A stretch of 37,898 bases of DNA from an uncultured Lachnospiraceae bacterium (GTDB lineage: Bacteria > Bacillota > Clostridia > Lachnospirales > Lachnospiraceae): NCBI GenBank assembly GCA_910585635.1, contig CAJUFE010000044.1, positions 1 through 37,898 on the forward strand. Direction: 5' to 3'. Positions within the stretch are counted from its first letter, which is position 1. Each line of letters begins with the position of its first letter. The notes below the pieces were generated by a model. It worked only from the letters and a program-made list of their open reading frames with translations, made no database searches and had not been told where the DNA came from. Shown here piece after piece: positions 15,926-25,259 of the stretch. The translations under genes and the position numbers were made by a program.

Positions 15926-17410
15926 TCAGACAGTTTGACGGGTGCTGGGCGGACTGGTCGTTCGGTCACAGGGCTCGGTGGGGGAAAGGGGGAAGAGCAG
16001 GTCCAGCCGGTAGACGCCGCCGGATACCTGGTTCTGGAACGCGCCTCTGTGCTTTTCGGCCACGGCCCGGATATTCGACAGCCCGATCCCGTCTGCCGGA
16101 GGAGCGGTCAGCTGTGGGTCGCAGCTGTTTTCCACGATCAGCAGGAACAGATCCCCTTTTTGTCTCCCTTGGATGCGGATGTAGGGATTCTTCGCCTGCC
16201 CTGAGGACTGCCCAGAGGAAAGAAGAGCGTTGCAGGCATGGATCCCGTTGTCCACCGCGTTAGCCAGGACGATGCACCAGTCGGTATCCGGGACCGGGCT
16301 GGCCTTTGGGAGGGAGAGCCGGCAGGAGAGGTCGATCCCCTTTTGCTGGGCCACGGCGGCTTTACTCCCTAAAAGGGCATCTGCGGCGGCATTCCCGGTG
16401 TGGATAGAGGTGGAAAGGGGGGCAAGGCCCTCCTGCAGGTTTTGGAGATAGGTGCAGGCCTGGTCAGCCTGTCCGTTTTTTAAAAGCTGGGCCAGAACGA
16501 GCAGATGGTTCTTGATATCATGGCGGAAGGCACGGGTCTTCTGGTCGCGGAGCATAGCCTCATGGATATAGATCTCCTGCTCTCGGGCTTGCTGTTCTAA
16601 AAGGCAGATCCTCTGTCTGGCCAGGATGGCGGTGGAAAGCTTCTGGAACGCGGCCAGGGAGAGGAGGAGGCAGGCGCAGGCAAAAAGCTGCAAAAGCAGC
16701 ATCTCCGGGTGGTCGATGACTGGCGAGACGATCCCTTGACCGTCCAGCACGATCGTATCCCCATAGATCTGGTGCAGGACCAACTGTTCCACCAGGGTGA
16801 TGAAAAAGACCGGGACAGCCAGCAGGAACAGGACGGACTGGCTGGCGGAGGCGATGCTCTTCTGGAAAAAGCGCAGGATGATCCAGGCTAAGAGGAAAAA
16901 GAGCAGAAGGGCCAGCAGCTCCCGCAGGGTGTCGGATAGGTAGACCAGAGGGAGGGGGAGCCGGGGGAGGCGGTCCGCCAAGAGCCAGAAGCTGGCCCAT
17001 TGGGCGATGCCGGTACACAGATAGACTGCGGATAGGGCCAGGACGGAGCAGGAAAAGGAGGAGCCGGGCATTCTGTCCAGAAATACGCATCCGATGGAGG
17101 CTAGCAGACAGATGTCCGCCAGGAGAGACAGCAGGCCAGCGTGCAGGGACTGCCAGAGGGCCAGACGCAAGAAGAAGGACAGCAGCAGGTAGACCGCGCC
17201 GCCGCTCCACATGGGGGGACGGTCCAGGCAGCGGCAGAAAAAGGCAAAGAGAGCCCCAGGCATGAGGAGGTTGGCCAGGATGAGCGGCGACAGGAGATAC
17301 CATGGAAATGGCTGGGCAGCGTCGAAAGGCAGCCCAAAGAACTGGGCAGCGTCAAAAGGCAGCCCGAAGAACGGAGCAGTACCAAAAGCGAGTCCAGTGA
17401 GCAGGTTCAG
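15926..17410 (-). CDS. GHKL sensor histidine kinase (AgrC/LytS-like)
   Basis: A membrane sensor of about 494 residues: a multi-helix N-terminal half (six or more hydrophobic segments) and a C-terminal kinase with the H-box FRHDIKNHL, the N-box NAVDNGIHA and the G-box GIGLSNIRA. It should phosphorylate the LytTR regulator encoded just upstream. The kinase frame opens inside the regulator's end: GGGAGG is followed after 8 bases by CTG at 17410, which overlaps the regulator's TGA. CTG is a rare start, and no ATG occurs until well into the membrane domain, so the start is uncertain. Near the N-terminus the segment FFGLPFDAAQ is repeated in tandem. Confidence 0.88.
   Translation of the reverse strand: MNLLTGLAFGTAPFFGLPFDAAQFFGLPFDAAQPFPWYLLSPLILANLLMPGALFAFFCRCLDRPPMWSGGAVYLLLSFFLRLALWQSLHAGLLSLLADICLLASIGCVFLDRMPGSSFSCSVLALSAVYLCTGIAQWASFWLLADRLPRLPLPLVYLSDTLRELLALLLFFLLAWIILRFFQKSIASASQSVLFLLAVPVFFITLVEQLVLHQIYGDTIVLDGQGIVSPVIDHPEMLLLQLFACACLLLSLAAFQKLSTAILARQRICLLEQQAREQEIYIHEAMLRDQKTRAFRHDIKNHLLVLAQLLKNGQADQACTYLQNLQEGLAPLSTSIHTGNAAADALLGSKAAVAQQKGIDLSCRLSLPKASPVPDTDWCIVLANAVDNGIHACNALLSSGQSSGQAKNPYIRIQGRQKGDLFLLIVENSCDPQLTAPPADGIGLSNIRAVAEKHRGAFQNQVSGGVYRLDLLFPLSPTEPCDRTTSPPSTRQTV
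17312..17401. repeat. Tandem 30-bp repeat at the 5' end of the kinase gene
   Basis: Units at 17312-17341 and 17342-17371 differ at only two positions; 17372-17401 is a more diverged third unit. Each keeps the frame, duplicating ten residues at the start of the sensor. Copy number may vary by slippage. Confidence 0.75.
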
Positions 17411-18117
17411 AGCGCATCCCTCCCGTCCATATAACGCAGCATCTGGTCCATCAGCAGCTGATGGTATTTCCGGGACACTGGGACCTTGCTGCCATCGGTC
17501 AAGGTGACTTGTCCGCCGGCGTAGCTGGACAGATGCTCCGGGTTGATCAGAAAGCTGCGGTGGCATTTGATAAAATGTCCCCCCAGCTGCTGCTCCAGAT
17601 CCTTCATGCGGCCATAATGATCGAAGACCCCTTCCTTTGTGTGGAGATAGATCTTTCGGTTGATGACCTCGCAGTAGTAGATCTGGCTGAGCCTTATGGA
17701 CCGGCACCAGCTGGCGGTCCGGATAAAAAGGCTGGGCTCAGGGCGTTCCTCCAGCCGTTTTAAGCTTCGGTCCAGGGTCCGCTCCAGCCGGGCTTTGTCG
17801 ATCGGCTTGCAGAGATAATCCGCCGCGTCCACTTCAAAGGCATCGGACATGTATTCGGTCAGGACGGTCGCGAAGACCAGGATGCCGTTAAAGCCTTTGG
17901 TCCGCAGCCGTCTGGCCAGGGACATCCCGTCTAAGCCGGGCATCCGGATATCCAAAAAGAGCAGGTCCTGGTCTAAGGGAGAGGCCAAGAGCTGGAGCGC
18001 GTTCCCGTAGCAGCTGATCTGGAAGGTGCGGTCCCACCCGGACAGGAGCGTTCCGATCTGGTCCTTCAGCCGCTGACAGTGCAGGGCTTCATCATCACAT
18101 ATGGCGATGTTCAACAT
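17407..18117 (-). CDS. LytTR-family response regulator
   Basis: A 236-residue cytoplasmic transcription regulator. The receiver domain (about 1-125) has the acidic pair D8-D9, the phosphorylation site D56 in FLDIRMP, T84 and K104. The LytTR DNA-binding domain (about 130-236) contains YYCEVINRKIYLHTKEG and FIKCHRSFLINPEHL. This class usually binds direct repeats upstream of its targets. It overlaps and is coupled to the kinase gene. No AgrD-like peptide gene was seen nearby. Confidence 0.94.
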   Translation of the reverse strand: MLNIAICDDEALHCQRLKDQIGTLLSGWDRTFQISCYGNALQLLASPLDQDLLFLDIRMPGLDGMSLARRLRTKGFNGILVFATVLTEYMSDAFEVDAADYLCKPIDKARLERTLDRSLKRLEERPEPSLFIRTASWCRSIRLSQIYYCEVINRKIYLHTKEGVFDHYGRMKDLEQQLGGHFIKCHRSFLINPEHLSSYAGGQVTLTDGSKVPVSRKYHQLLMDQMLRYMDGRDAL

Positions 18118-18211
18118 TTTGCTCCACCGTCCTTTCTATAGCGGGCAGGATACAGTCCGCTCCCACATCATGACAGCGGTATACGGTGTGCCACGCTTGC
18201 GTGAGCATTTG

Positions 18212-19426
18212 TCATTCTAATAAAAAGTCCATCACATTTTTCTGCTGGATACCGTCGCGGTTGATATGGGTGAGTGTATCTGTAGAGAGTACCACCTTTT
18301 CATGATGATCGGCGATCGCTCCTAAAGGCGCAAATTCCCTCTCGAAGTTCTCTTCTGTCAGTATATAACAGACCTGGATATAGAGGCGTTCGTCCCTCCG
18401 GTCAGCGACAAAGTCTACTTCGGCGACCCCTTGTTTGCCGATGCTCACAGAATAGCCGCGGCGGCACAGCTCTTGATAGACCACATTTTCCAGAAGGCCT
18501 GCGATATCCTCGTTGCGGTATCCCAGCACGGCGTGGCGCAGACCCAGATCGGACAGATAATATTTTTCCAACGTTTCTAAAAAGCGTTTGCCCTTGATAT
18601 CGAACCGAGGGACTTTGTGGATCAAAAAGGCACTTTCCAGTGCTTTGAGATACGTATATACAGTCTCGGTGCTGAGCCTGCGTTTTTGGCTTTTTAAGAA
18701 ATCGGAGATCGTTTTCGCGGAAAAGGTGTTCCCCACATTATCCATCAGATATTGGACGACGCTTTCTAATAAAGCGGTATCGCGTATCTTGTTCCTGGCG
18801 ATCACGTCCTTCAGGAGGACCGAATGGAAGATATCCGCCAGATATTGCAGGATGCGTTCTTCTTCCCATTTGATCTGATGGATACCAGGAAGGTCGCCAA
18901 AGCGGAGATAGTTGGAAAAATGTTCTTGTCGGCTCAAGGACCTCTCGTCTGGATGGCACGCGGCAAAATCGAGATATTCTTTAAAGCTTAAGGGGTGGAC
19001 ACGGATCTCCACATAGCGTCCCGCCAGTAATGTGGCCAGTTCTCCGGAGAGCAGTCTTGCATTTGATCCGGTTATATAGATATCGCAGTCCAGATCCACG
19101 CGCAGAGAATTAATGACCTGCTCCCAGCCATCGACTTCCTGGATCTCGTCCAGCAAGATATAAAGCCGCCTCCCGATCTTTTCCGCTCTATCGGATATTT
19201 CCTGATATAGAGCATGATATTCCTTCAGCCTTTCATAACGTAGCGATTCAAAATTGATATTAAAGATATCCTCAGGCGGTATGCCCCGTGAGAGCAACTC
19301 CTCTTTTGTCAATTCCAGCAATGCACTTTTTCCGCTCCGCCGCATGCCTGTCAAAACCTTGACCACAGGCCTGTCGATGAAGTCGCGTATCTGTTCCATA
19401 TAATGTTCTCTTGGGATCATCGGCAT
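18212..19426 (-). CDS. AAA ATPase with DUF4143 domain
   Basis: A protein of about 404 residues from the widespread 'ATP-binding protein, DUF4143' family. The N-terminal AAA_14 domain has Walker A GMRRSGKSAL, a Walker B ending YILLDEIQEV and the sensor YITGSNARLL. The C-terminal DUF4143 domain has a nuclease-like fold with EVDFVADRR near the end. The cellular role is not settled; many members are patchy genes in genomic islands. ATG 19426 is preceded by AGAGG; GTG 19432 and ATG 19420 are alternatives. It is a single-gene unit with its own promoter. Confidence 0.9.
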   Translation of the reverse strand: MPMIPREHYMEQIRDFIDRPVVKVLTGMRRSGKSALLELTKEELLSRGIPPEDIFNINFESLRYERLKEYHALYQEISDRAEKIGRRLYILLDEIQEVDGWEQVINSLRVDLDCDIYITGSNARLLSGELATLLAGRYVEIRVHPLSFKEYLDFAACHPDERSLSRQEHFSNYLRFGDLPGIHQIKWEEERILQYLADIFHSVLLKDVIARNKIRDTALLESVVQYLMDNVGNTFSAKTISDFLKSQKRRLSTETVYTYLKALESAFLIHKVPRFDIKGKRFLETLEKYYLSDLGLRHAVLGYRNEDIAGLLENVVYQELCRRGYSVSIGKQGVAEVDFVADRRDERLYIQVCYILTEENFEREFAPLGAIADHHEKVVLSTDTLTHINRDGIQQKNVMDFLLE

Positions 19427-19445
19427 CACCACCTCTTTGCTGATA

Positions 19446-19503
19446 TTTCTTTTATATTAGGATATTTAAATAAAATAGTCAATATTTTCTCTTATAAAAG
19501 AAA
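19446..19503 (-). promoter_or_regulatory. ATPase promoter framed by an inverted repeat
   Basis: On the - strand: -35 TTGACT (19482-19477), 17 bases, -10 TAATAT (19459-19454). The 11-base arms TTTCTTTTATA (19446-19456) and TATAAAAGAAA (19493-19503) lie on either side. They could be an operator, or a convergent terminator-like stem between this gene and lacI. Confidence 0.6.
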
Positions 19504-19509
19504 CTTTAT

Positions 19510-20511
19510 CTACGACAGCTCCCGCACCGAATCCCGCTGGATGATCTTCCCTTTTAGGAACTGGATCTGGGCCGGCAGGTCCGGGTCGCTCGCTGCCGCC
19601 ATCACCCGGTCCACTGCGCACCGGGCGATCTCGTCCACAGGAGCCTCGTAGGTGGTCAGCGGAGGGAACATGTGGGGGGCCAGGATGATGTTATCGTAAC
19701 CTGCCACCGATATGTCGTCCGGGATATGGTAGCCAGCGGTCTTGATCGCGTTATATGCGCCTACGGTGAACATGTCGTTGGTGATAAAGAAGGCGGTGGG
19801 GTGGTCCTCCTGCCGGACCAGCTCCAGCACCCTCTGGAAGACCATATCGATCGTGTCGATATCAAAAAGGAAATAGCGTTCGCTGTCCTCCAGGCCATTT
19901 TCCCGCAGGGCTTTTAGGCAGCCCTCATAGCGCTCCTTGTAGATAAAATGCTGGAAGCTGCGCAGGACCACGCAGATCTTCCGGTGGCCCTTTTGGATGA
20001 GGTAGCGCATCATGGTATAGCCGCCAAAGTGGTCGTCGTTGGTGATGCAGTCCACACCCACATCATAATAGCGGTTCAAGATCACACAAGGGGTGTGGCT
20101 GTTGCGGCAGGCTAAGAGCTTCCGCAGGATCTCCGAGCTGGTGGGCAGGACTAAGATCCCGTCCACATGGATCTTCCGCATGCTCTCGATGGCCTCTTGC
20201 TCTGTGGCGGGCTTTTCATCCGTATTGGCCAGGATCAGCGACAGCCCTTTTTCAGCCGCGGCCTGCTGGACACTCTTGATCACCTTGGGGTAGAACAGGT
20301 TGGAGATGTCCGGGAGGATCAGGCCGATCGTGTTGGTCCGCCCTTCCTTTAAGCCTTTGGCGATGTGGTTCGGGGTGTAGCCTAAGACCTCCACGGCGTG
20401 GAGGATCTTGGCTTTTGCTTCCGGGTTTACATAGGCTTTGCCGGAGAGCGCCCTGGAAACGGTGCTGATGGAAAATCCGGAAAGCTTTGCGACATCTTTG
20501 ATCGTAGTCAT
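19510..20511 (-). CDS. LacI-family transcription regulator
   Basis: A 333-residue repressor. The N-terminal HTH reads TIKDVAKLSGFSISTVSRAL, followed by the hinge with LGYTPNHIAKGLK and a periplasmic-binding-like effector domain with IGLILPDISNLFYP and VAGYDNIILAPHMFPPLTT. The ATG at 20511 gives the standard N-terminus; the upstream in-frame extension is not family sequence. It is divergent from the catabolic cluster starting at 21063, so it is the likely local regulator, probably released by the substrate or an intermediate. Palindromes in the shared control region are candidate operators. Confidence 0.94.
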   Translation of the reverse strand: MTTIKDVAKLSGFSISTVSRALSGKAYVNPEAKAKILHAVEVLGYTPNHIAKGLKEGRTNTIGLILPDISNLFYPKVIKSVQQAAAEKGLSLILANTDEKPATEQEAIESMRKIHVDGILVLPTSSEILRKLLACRNSHTPCVILNRYYDVGVDCITNDDHFGGYTMMRYLIQKGHRKICVVLRSFQHFIYKERYEGCLKALRENGLEDSERYFLFDIDTIDMVFQRVLELVRQEDHPTAFFITNDMFTVGAYNAIKTAGYHIPDDISVAGYDNIILAPHMFPPLTTYEAPVDEIARCAVDRVMAAASDPDLPAQIQFLKGKIIQRDSVRELS

Positions 20512-21062
20512 GGTAGTGGGAACCTTCCTGTGGTCACTATGAAGTTCCGCCGCCGGATAGGCGGCATGCATCCAGGTATGTCAAATGCGCCCGCCAGATC
20601 TTCATGTGTAGTGGCGCGTCTGCTGCCGGGCGCTTATCGTAATATCGGCCTGCATCCATGATAGCATATTTTGCCGGGTTTGACAAAGGGATATGGATAG
20701 AAAAAAGATGACAAGATAACGTTTTCATATATCGTTCATGTGGATGGGCTTCGGATGGGGTGGAAAGGGTGAAGAGCGGTCTATATAGACCTAAAATGGA
20801 GAATAACGAACGTTAAAATGCGTAAAAACAAAGAAAATCATTTATCATGACCGGGATATATATCCAATAGAAAAGAGTGGATAAAGTGGAAAACGCTGTA
20901 CAAAATGGGGTAGATGGTCTATTATTGTGCATATTGCCTAATAAAATAGACATTTTCTTGTCAAAATGGGAAAATGCGAAAAAAGACGTTGACTTTCTGG
21001 GAGATATGCTATATGATCATCTCAAGAAAACGTTGTCTTGGCATTGGAGGGAGGATAAAGCT
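20512..21062. promoter_or_regulatory. Divergent control region between lacI and the catabolic cluster
   Basis: The stretch holds no convincing gene. The + strand promoter is TTGACT (20989-20994), 17 bases, TATGAT (21012-21017), with a start near 21024. Two symmetrical candidates for LacI-family operators precede it: TAACGAACGTTA near 20803-20814, and CATTTT-6-AAAATG at 20951-20968, just upstream of the -35 box. AAAATGG words also recur near 20794, 20904 and 20965. Which site is bound cannot be told from sequence alone. Confidence 0.6.
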
Positions 21063-23090
21063 ATGGGATATGACGCATTGGCCCGCCCCGGGAGGATCGG
21101 GGCGTTGGAGTTGAAGAATCGGATCGTGCTGCCCGCATTGAACAATAATTTCACTCATAATGCGTTCATGACAGAGGAGTCCGTGGATTTCTATGTCTCG
21201 AAGGCAAAGGGAGGCGTGGGGCTGGTCATCCTGGAGGCCACCTCGGTGGATTACCCCCGCAGCCGGTCCGTGCTGAACCCGGCGATCGACGATGAGCGAT
21301 ACATACCTGGTTTCCAAAAGATCGCAGAGGGCTGTCACCAGTATGGCGCCAAGGTGCTGGTCCAGCTCAGCCATGTGGGGCGGCAGAGTAAGAAGAGCAC
21401 CACCGGTATGGATCCGGTGGCGCCGTCCCCCATCGCCAGCAAGTCCCCCCTCTACCCGGATACGCCGAAGGTGCTTAAGGTGGAGGATATCCAGGAGATC
21501 CTGGGGCTGTTCGCGAAGGCGGCGGCGATCGCACAGAAGGCCGGGCTGGACGGTGTGGAGATCATCATGGGCCACGGCTACCTGGCGAACAATTTCCTGT
21601 CGCCGGTGTCCAATCAGAGGACGGACGAATATGGCGGCATAAAGGGCGGGATCCGGTTCTGCCGGGAGCTGGTCCGGGCGGTGAAGGAGACCTGCGGAGA
21701 GGACTTCCCGGTGGTCTGCCGGATCAATGGGGACGACTATGTGAAGGAGGGCGGGAACTCGATCGTGGAGGCGGAGCTTTTAGCTCAGGAGCTGGAGAAG
21801 GCCGGGGCGGACGCGCTGAACGTTTCCGGGGGCATGCGGGATTCGGAGCTGAGCTTTAACGATCACTCCTCCGGTCAGCCAAGGGGCGCCTGGCTCCACC
21901 TTTCGGAGCGGATCAAGAAGGTGGTGAGCGTACCGGTGATCGCGGTAAAGCGGCTGAACCCGGACCTGGCGGACGCGGCGGTGCGAGAGGGGAAGGCGGA
22001 CTTTGTGGCCTTCGGGAAGCAGCTGATCTGCGACAGTGACTTTGCCGAGAAGGTCCTGGAGGACCGGCTGGAGGATATCCTGCCCTGCACCTCCTGCTGC
22101 CAGGGATGTTATGACGAGCTCTGGATGAAAAAGCCGATCACCTGTATGGTGGCGCCCGGTGTGGGGCGAAAAGTGTCCGAGCTGGCCGCGCGGGCGAAGA
22201 TACAGGGGGATAAAAGGGTGCTGGTGGTGGGCGGCGGTCCTGCCGGATGCGAGGCGGCCCTGGAGCTGGCCAGAGCGGGCCACCAGGTGACTTTGGTGGA
22301 GAAGGAGGCGGTCCTGGGCGGTAATTACCAGTATTGTACGTACACGGCATTGAAGCGCGAGGTGGGGGATGTGTTCCGGTATTTCTTTACAGCGTTAAAA
22401 AAGGCGGGGGTGGACTGTCGGCTGGGTACCGCATTTTCCACATCGCTCTTGGAAGAGCTCCGGCCGGATGAGGTAGTGGATGCCACAGGGGCCAAGTTCA
22501 AGATGCCTGCTATCGAGGGGATCGATCTGCCGATGGTGATGGACCCCATCAGAGCGCTGACAGAGCCGGAGAAGGTGGGGGAGTATGTGGTGGTAGTGGC
22601 CTGCGGCTATGGCTGCAGCTGGACCTGCCATGTGGTATCCCATGAGATCCCTGATGATATCGTCGGGATGAAGACCAGTGAGAGCTATGCCTGCGGGGCC
22701 GGGCATGCGGCGGCGGATGTGGCGGAGGAGCTGGCGGACCGGGGCAAGAAGGTATGCGTGATCACGGCCAGGGACGCCTTTGTGCCGGGGATGGGCTTTA
22801 CGAACCGGGGGAACATGCTGAAACGGTGGTTCGCCAAGAACATCACGATATCTTCCGGTGTGAAGGTAAAGAAGATCCTGGAGGACGGCCTCCTCTGCGA
22901 GAAGGAGGGGATGGCGTTCAAGGTCTACGCGGATACGGTGGTGATGAGCCTGGGGCTTGAAGGGCGGAGCCTGGTGAAAGAACAGATGGAAGGTGCAGAC
23001 TGCGGCTACCGTCAGGTAGGGGACTGCCAGAAGATCGGGAATGCGCTGAAAGCGTTCCATGGAGGATATGCTCTGTTAGAAGAGCTATAG
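21063..23090 (+). CDS. NADH:flavin oxidoreductase, old-yellow-enzyme/2,4-dienoyl-CoA reductase type
   Basis: A 675-residue two-part enzyme. The N-terminal TIM barrel (about 1-330) binds FMN and is followed by a cysteine cluster, CTSCCQGC plus a later Cys, for one 4Fe-4S centre. The C-terminal part is an FAD/NAD-binding reductase with VVGGGPAGCEAALELARAG. Relatives are 2,4-dienoyl-CoA reductases and the bile-acid enzymes BaiCD/BaiH; they reduce activated C=C bonds or run the reverse oxidation. The ATG at 21063 has GGAGGGAGG upstream, and the promoter start near 21024 excludes the longer frame. It is the first gene of the cluster facing lacI. The substrate is unknown. Confidence 0.9.
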   Translation: MGYDALARPGRIGALELKNRIVLPALNNNFTHNAFMTEESVDFYVSKAKGGVGLVILEATSVDYPRSRSVLNPAIDDERYIPGFQKIAEGCHQYGAKVLVQLSHVGRQSKKSTTGMDPVAPSPIASKSPLYPDTPKVLKVEDIQEILGLFAKAAAIAQKAGLDGVEIIMGHGYLANNFLSPVSNQRTDEYGGIKGGIRFCRELVRAVKETCGEDFPVVCRINGDDYVKEGGNSIVEAELLAQELEKAGADALNVSGGMRDSELSFNDHSSGQPRGAWLHLSERIKKVVSVPVIAVKRLNPDLADAAVREGKADFVAFGKQLICDSDFAEKVLEDRLEDILPCTSCCQGCYDELWMKKPITCMVAPGVGRKVSELAARAKIQGDKRVLVVGGGPAGCEAALELARAGHQVTLVEKEAVLGGNYQYCTYTALKREVGDVFRYFFTALKKAGVDCRLGTAFSTSLLEELRPDEVVDATGAKFKMPAIEGIDLPMVMDPIRALTEPEKVGEYVVVVACGYGCSWTCHVVSHEIPDDIVGMKTSESYACGAGHAAADVAEELADRGKKVCVITARDAFVPGMGFTNRGNMLKRWFAKNITISSGVKVKKILEDGLLCEKEGMAFKVYADTVVMSLGLEGRSLVKEQMEGADCGYRQVGDCQKIGNALKAFHGGYALLEEL

Positions 23091-23290
23091 GAACAGAAAG
23101 ATGGCCGGACGGCGTAGAGACATCTTTAGATGGCAGAGCGCAAAAGCCGGTTATGAAGGTTATAAAATGGAGATGAAAAGATAGGATACGGGATGCGGAG
23201 CCAAAATGCTAAAGTGATGGATGTGCGGTCTGACTGGCTCTTGGCTCCCCGATCCAGAGGTATGGGGCGGACAGAAGATAGGAGGGGGAT

Positions 23291-24316
23291 ATGACAGAGA
23301 CATTTCAGAGAGCGGTGATCACGGAGCCAGGGAAGATCGTCTTAGAGGAGGTGGAAAAGAGGGCGCCTGGCCTTAAGGAGGTGCGGATCCGGGTGCATGC
23401 CAGCGCGGTCTGCGGCAGCGACCTGCATATCTATTCCGGCAGGCACCCTTACGTCAAGCTTCCCACCACCATCGGCCATGAGCTGGCCGGTGTGGTGGAG
23501 CAGGTGGGGGATGGCGTGGAGAAGGTGAAGGTGGGGGATCGGGTCTGTGTGGAGCCTTTGATCGCCTGCGGGACCTGCTACTATTGCCAGAGAGGGCGGT
23601 ATGACTATTGTGAGCATCTAAAGCTGAAATATCGGACCGGCAGCAGCGGCTACGGAGAGTTTTATTATGCCGAGGAGCGATGGGTCCATAAACTGCCGGA
23701 GGATGTGAGCTTTGAGGAAGGCGCTCTGATGGAGCCCTTTGCCTGCGCGGTCCACGCGGTGATGAAGGCGAAGGTCCGGCTGGGCGATACGGTATGTGTG
23801 ATGGGAGACGGCCCGATCGCCCTGATGCTGGCCCAGCTTTCCCGGGCGGCAGGAGGGACCCACGTGTTCGTGCTGGGCTTGTCGGAGAAAAATCTGGCGG
23901 TGGCGGAAGACTTTGGGTGCATCCCTTTAAGGAGCGGCCCCGATGGTGTAAAAGAGGTCCTGGAGCAGACCGAGGGACGGGGCGTGGACGTGAGCTTTGA
24001 GGCGGTGGGTGTCCCGGCCACCTTCCTCCAGACCTTGGAGGTGACTAGAAGGGGCGGGAGAGCGGTGATCTTCGGGATCTTCGAGGAGGAGCTGCGGACC
24101 AGAGCATTGATGGATGCCATGGTCAAGGAGATCCAGGTGGTGGGTACCTCCAGCTATTGCTGGGATTTTGAACGGGGGTTAGAGCTTCTGGAGACCGGGC
24201 GGATCGATCTGAAACCTTTGATCACCCATCATTTCCCGCTGAGCCAGGTGAAGGAGGCTTTGGAGATCAAGAAGGACCGGGATGCGTCGCCGTTAAAGGT
24301 GATCTTGCATCCATGA
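23291..24316 (+). CDS. Zinc-dependent alcohol dehydrogenase (MDR, sorbitol/threonine dehydrogenase-like)
   Basis: A 341-residue medium-chain dehydrogenase. Catalytic zinc ligands are C41 and H63-E64. Structural zinc ligands are C93, C96, C99 and C107. The Rossmann segment is VCVMGDGPIALMLAQL. Members oxidise secondary alcohols of polyols, sugar acids or amino acids with NAD(P). AGGAGGGGG precedes the start. It follows the ene-reductase after 200 bases in which no gene was found, and its end abuts the SDR gene. In this setting it probably oxidises a hydroxyl of the imported acid (inference). Confidence 0.93.
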   Translation: MTETFQRAVITEPGKIVLEEVEKRAPGLKEVRIRVHASAVCGSDLHIYSGRHPYVKLPTTIGHELAGVVEQVGDGVEKVKVGDRVCVEPLIACGTCYYCQRGRYDYCEHLKLKYRTGSSGYGEFYYAEERWVHKLPEDVSFEEGALMEPFACAVHAVMKAKVRLGDTVCVMGDGPIALMLAQLSRAAGGTHVFVLGLSEKNLAVAEDFGCIPLRSGPDGVKEVLEQTEGRGVDVSFEAVGVPATFLQTLEVTRRGGRAVIFGIFEEELRTRALMDAMVKEIQVVGTSSYCWDFERGLELLETGRIDLKPLITHHFPLSQVKEALEIKKDRDASPLKVILHP

Positions 24317-24330
24317 AGGGAGAGGGGACA

Positions 24331-25098
24331 TTGAAGAAAGTAGCAGTGGTGACAGGGGGGAGCCGGGGGATCGGGTACGGGATCGCCAGCCGGCTGGTGC
24401 AGGACGGCTATATCGTGGCAGTCATCGACAAAAACCCCCGGGAAGCGTACCAAAGAGAACTGGATGTGCTGGCGGCGGCTGAGCCGGGATGCATCTACTA
24501 TGAGGGCAGCATCACCAGCCGAGAGGACCGGGAGAGCTTTGTGGCCCTTGTGGCAGAGCGTCTGGGGCGGATCGATGTGCTGGTCAATAATGCGGGGGTG
24601 GCGCCCAAGGTCCGGGCGGATATCCTGGAGATGACCGAGGAAAGCTTTGACTATGTGGTGGGGACCAACCTGCGGGGGACCATGTTCATGACCCAGGCGG
24701 TGGTCCGGCAGATGCTAAAGCAGCCTCTGGAAGGCGGAAAGCGGGGGACGGTCATCAATATCGGTTCCGCCTCCTGTACCGTGTCCTCGCCAAACCGGGC
24801 GGAGTACTGTGCCTCGAAGGCAGGCCTGTCCATGCTGACCACGGTGTACGCGGACCGGCTGGCGGGCGAGGGGATCATGGTCCATGAGGTCCGGCCGGGG
24901 GTGATCGATACGGATATGACCAGGGTGGTCCATGAGAAGTATTCGGCCATGATCGAGGCCGGACAGTTCCCGATCAAACGGTGGGGCTATCCGGAGGATA
25001 TCGGGAATGTGGTCAGTCTGCTCTGCGACGACCGGTTCGTGTATACCACGGGAAACTATATCGATGTGGACGGCGGGTTCCATATCCGGAGGATGTAG
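24331..25098 (+). CDS. Short-chain dehydrogenase/reductase (SDR)
   Basis: A classical SDR of about 255 residues: cofactor motif TGGSRGIGYGIA, structural motif NNAG, catalytic YCASK with the Ser in the preceding strand, and the C-terminal IDVDGGF. It should move hydride between NAD(P) and a hydroxy or keto group. The TTG at 24331 directly follows GGGAGAGGGG and gives the usual MKKVAVVTGG start. An ATG at 24313 overlaps the dehydrogenase stop and is the alternative. It is very probably co-transcribed with the dehydrogenase. Confidence 0.9.
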   Translation: MKKVAVVTGGSRGIGYGIASRLVQDGYIVAVIDKNPREAYQRELDVLAAAEPGCIYYEGSITSREDRESFVALVAERLGRIDVLVNNAGVAPKVRADILEMTEESFDYVVGTNLRGTMFMTQAVVRQMLKQPLEGGKRGTVINIGSASCTVSSPNRAEYCASKAGLSMLTTVYADRLAGEGIMVHEVRPGVIDTDMTRVVHEKYSAMIEAGQFPIKRWGYPEDIGNVVSLLCDDRFVYTTGNYIDVDGGFHIRRM

Positions 25099-25259
25099 CC
25101 GCCGGGCCGGCAGTGGACAAGATCGGTCAGGCAAGGCGGAGGATGGGACCACCGGGCCGAGCAGAGGATCAGGCGAAGGATGCAGAGGTTTGGTCTGACA
25201 GGGGATAGAACAGGCAGTTCGGGCAAAGGATAAGCTATAGAAGAGGAAAGGAGAAAAAG

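Noticed and set aside
17411..17707. N-terminal extension of the kinase by about 100 residues
   Set aside because: This is the regulator gene read in another frame; the residues do not look like a membrane sensor.
25099..25259. Imperfect repeated words in the gap before the TAXI lipoprotein gene
   Set aside because: The similarity is loose and explained by purine-rich, GC-rich composition.
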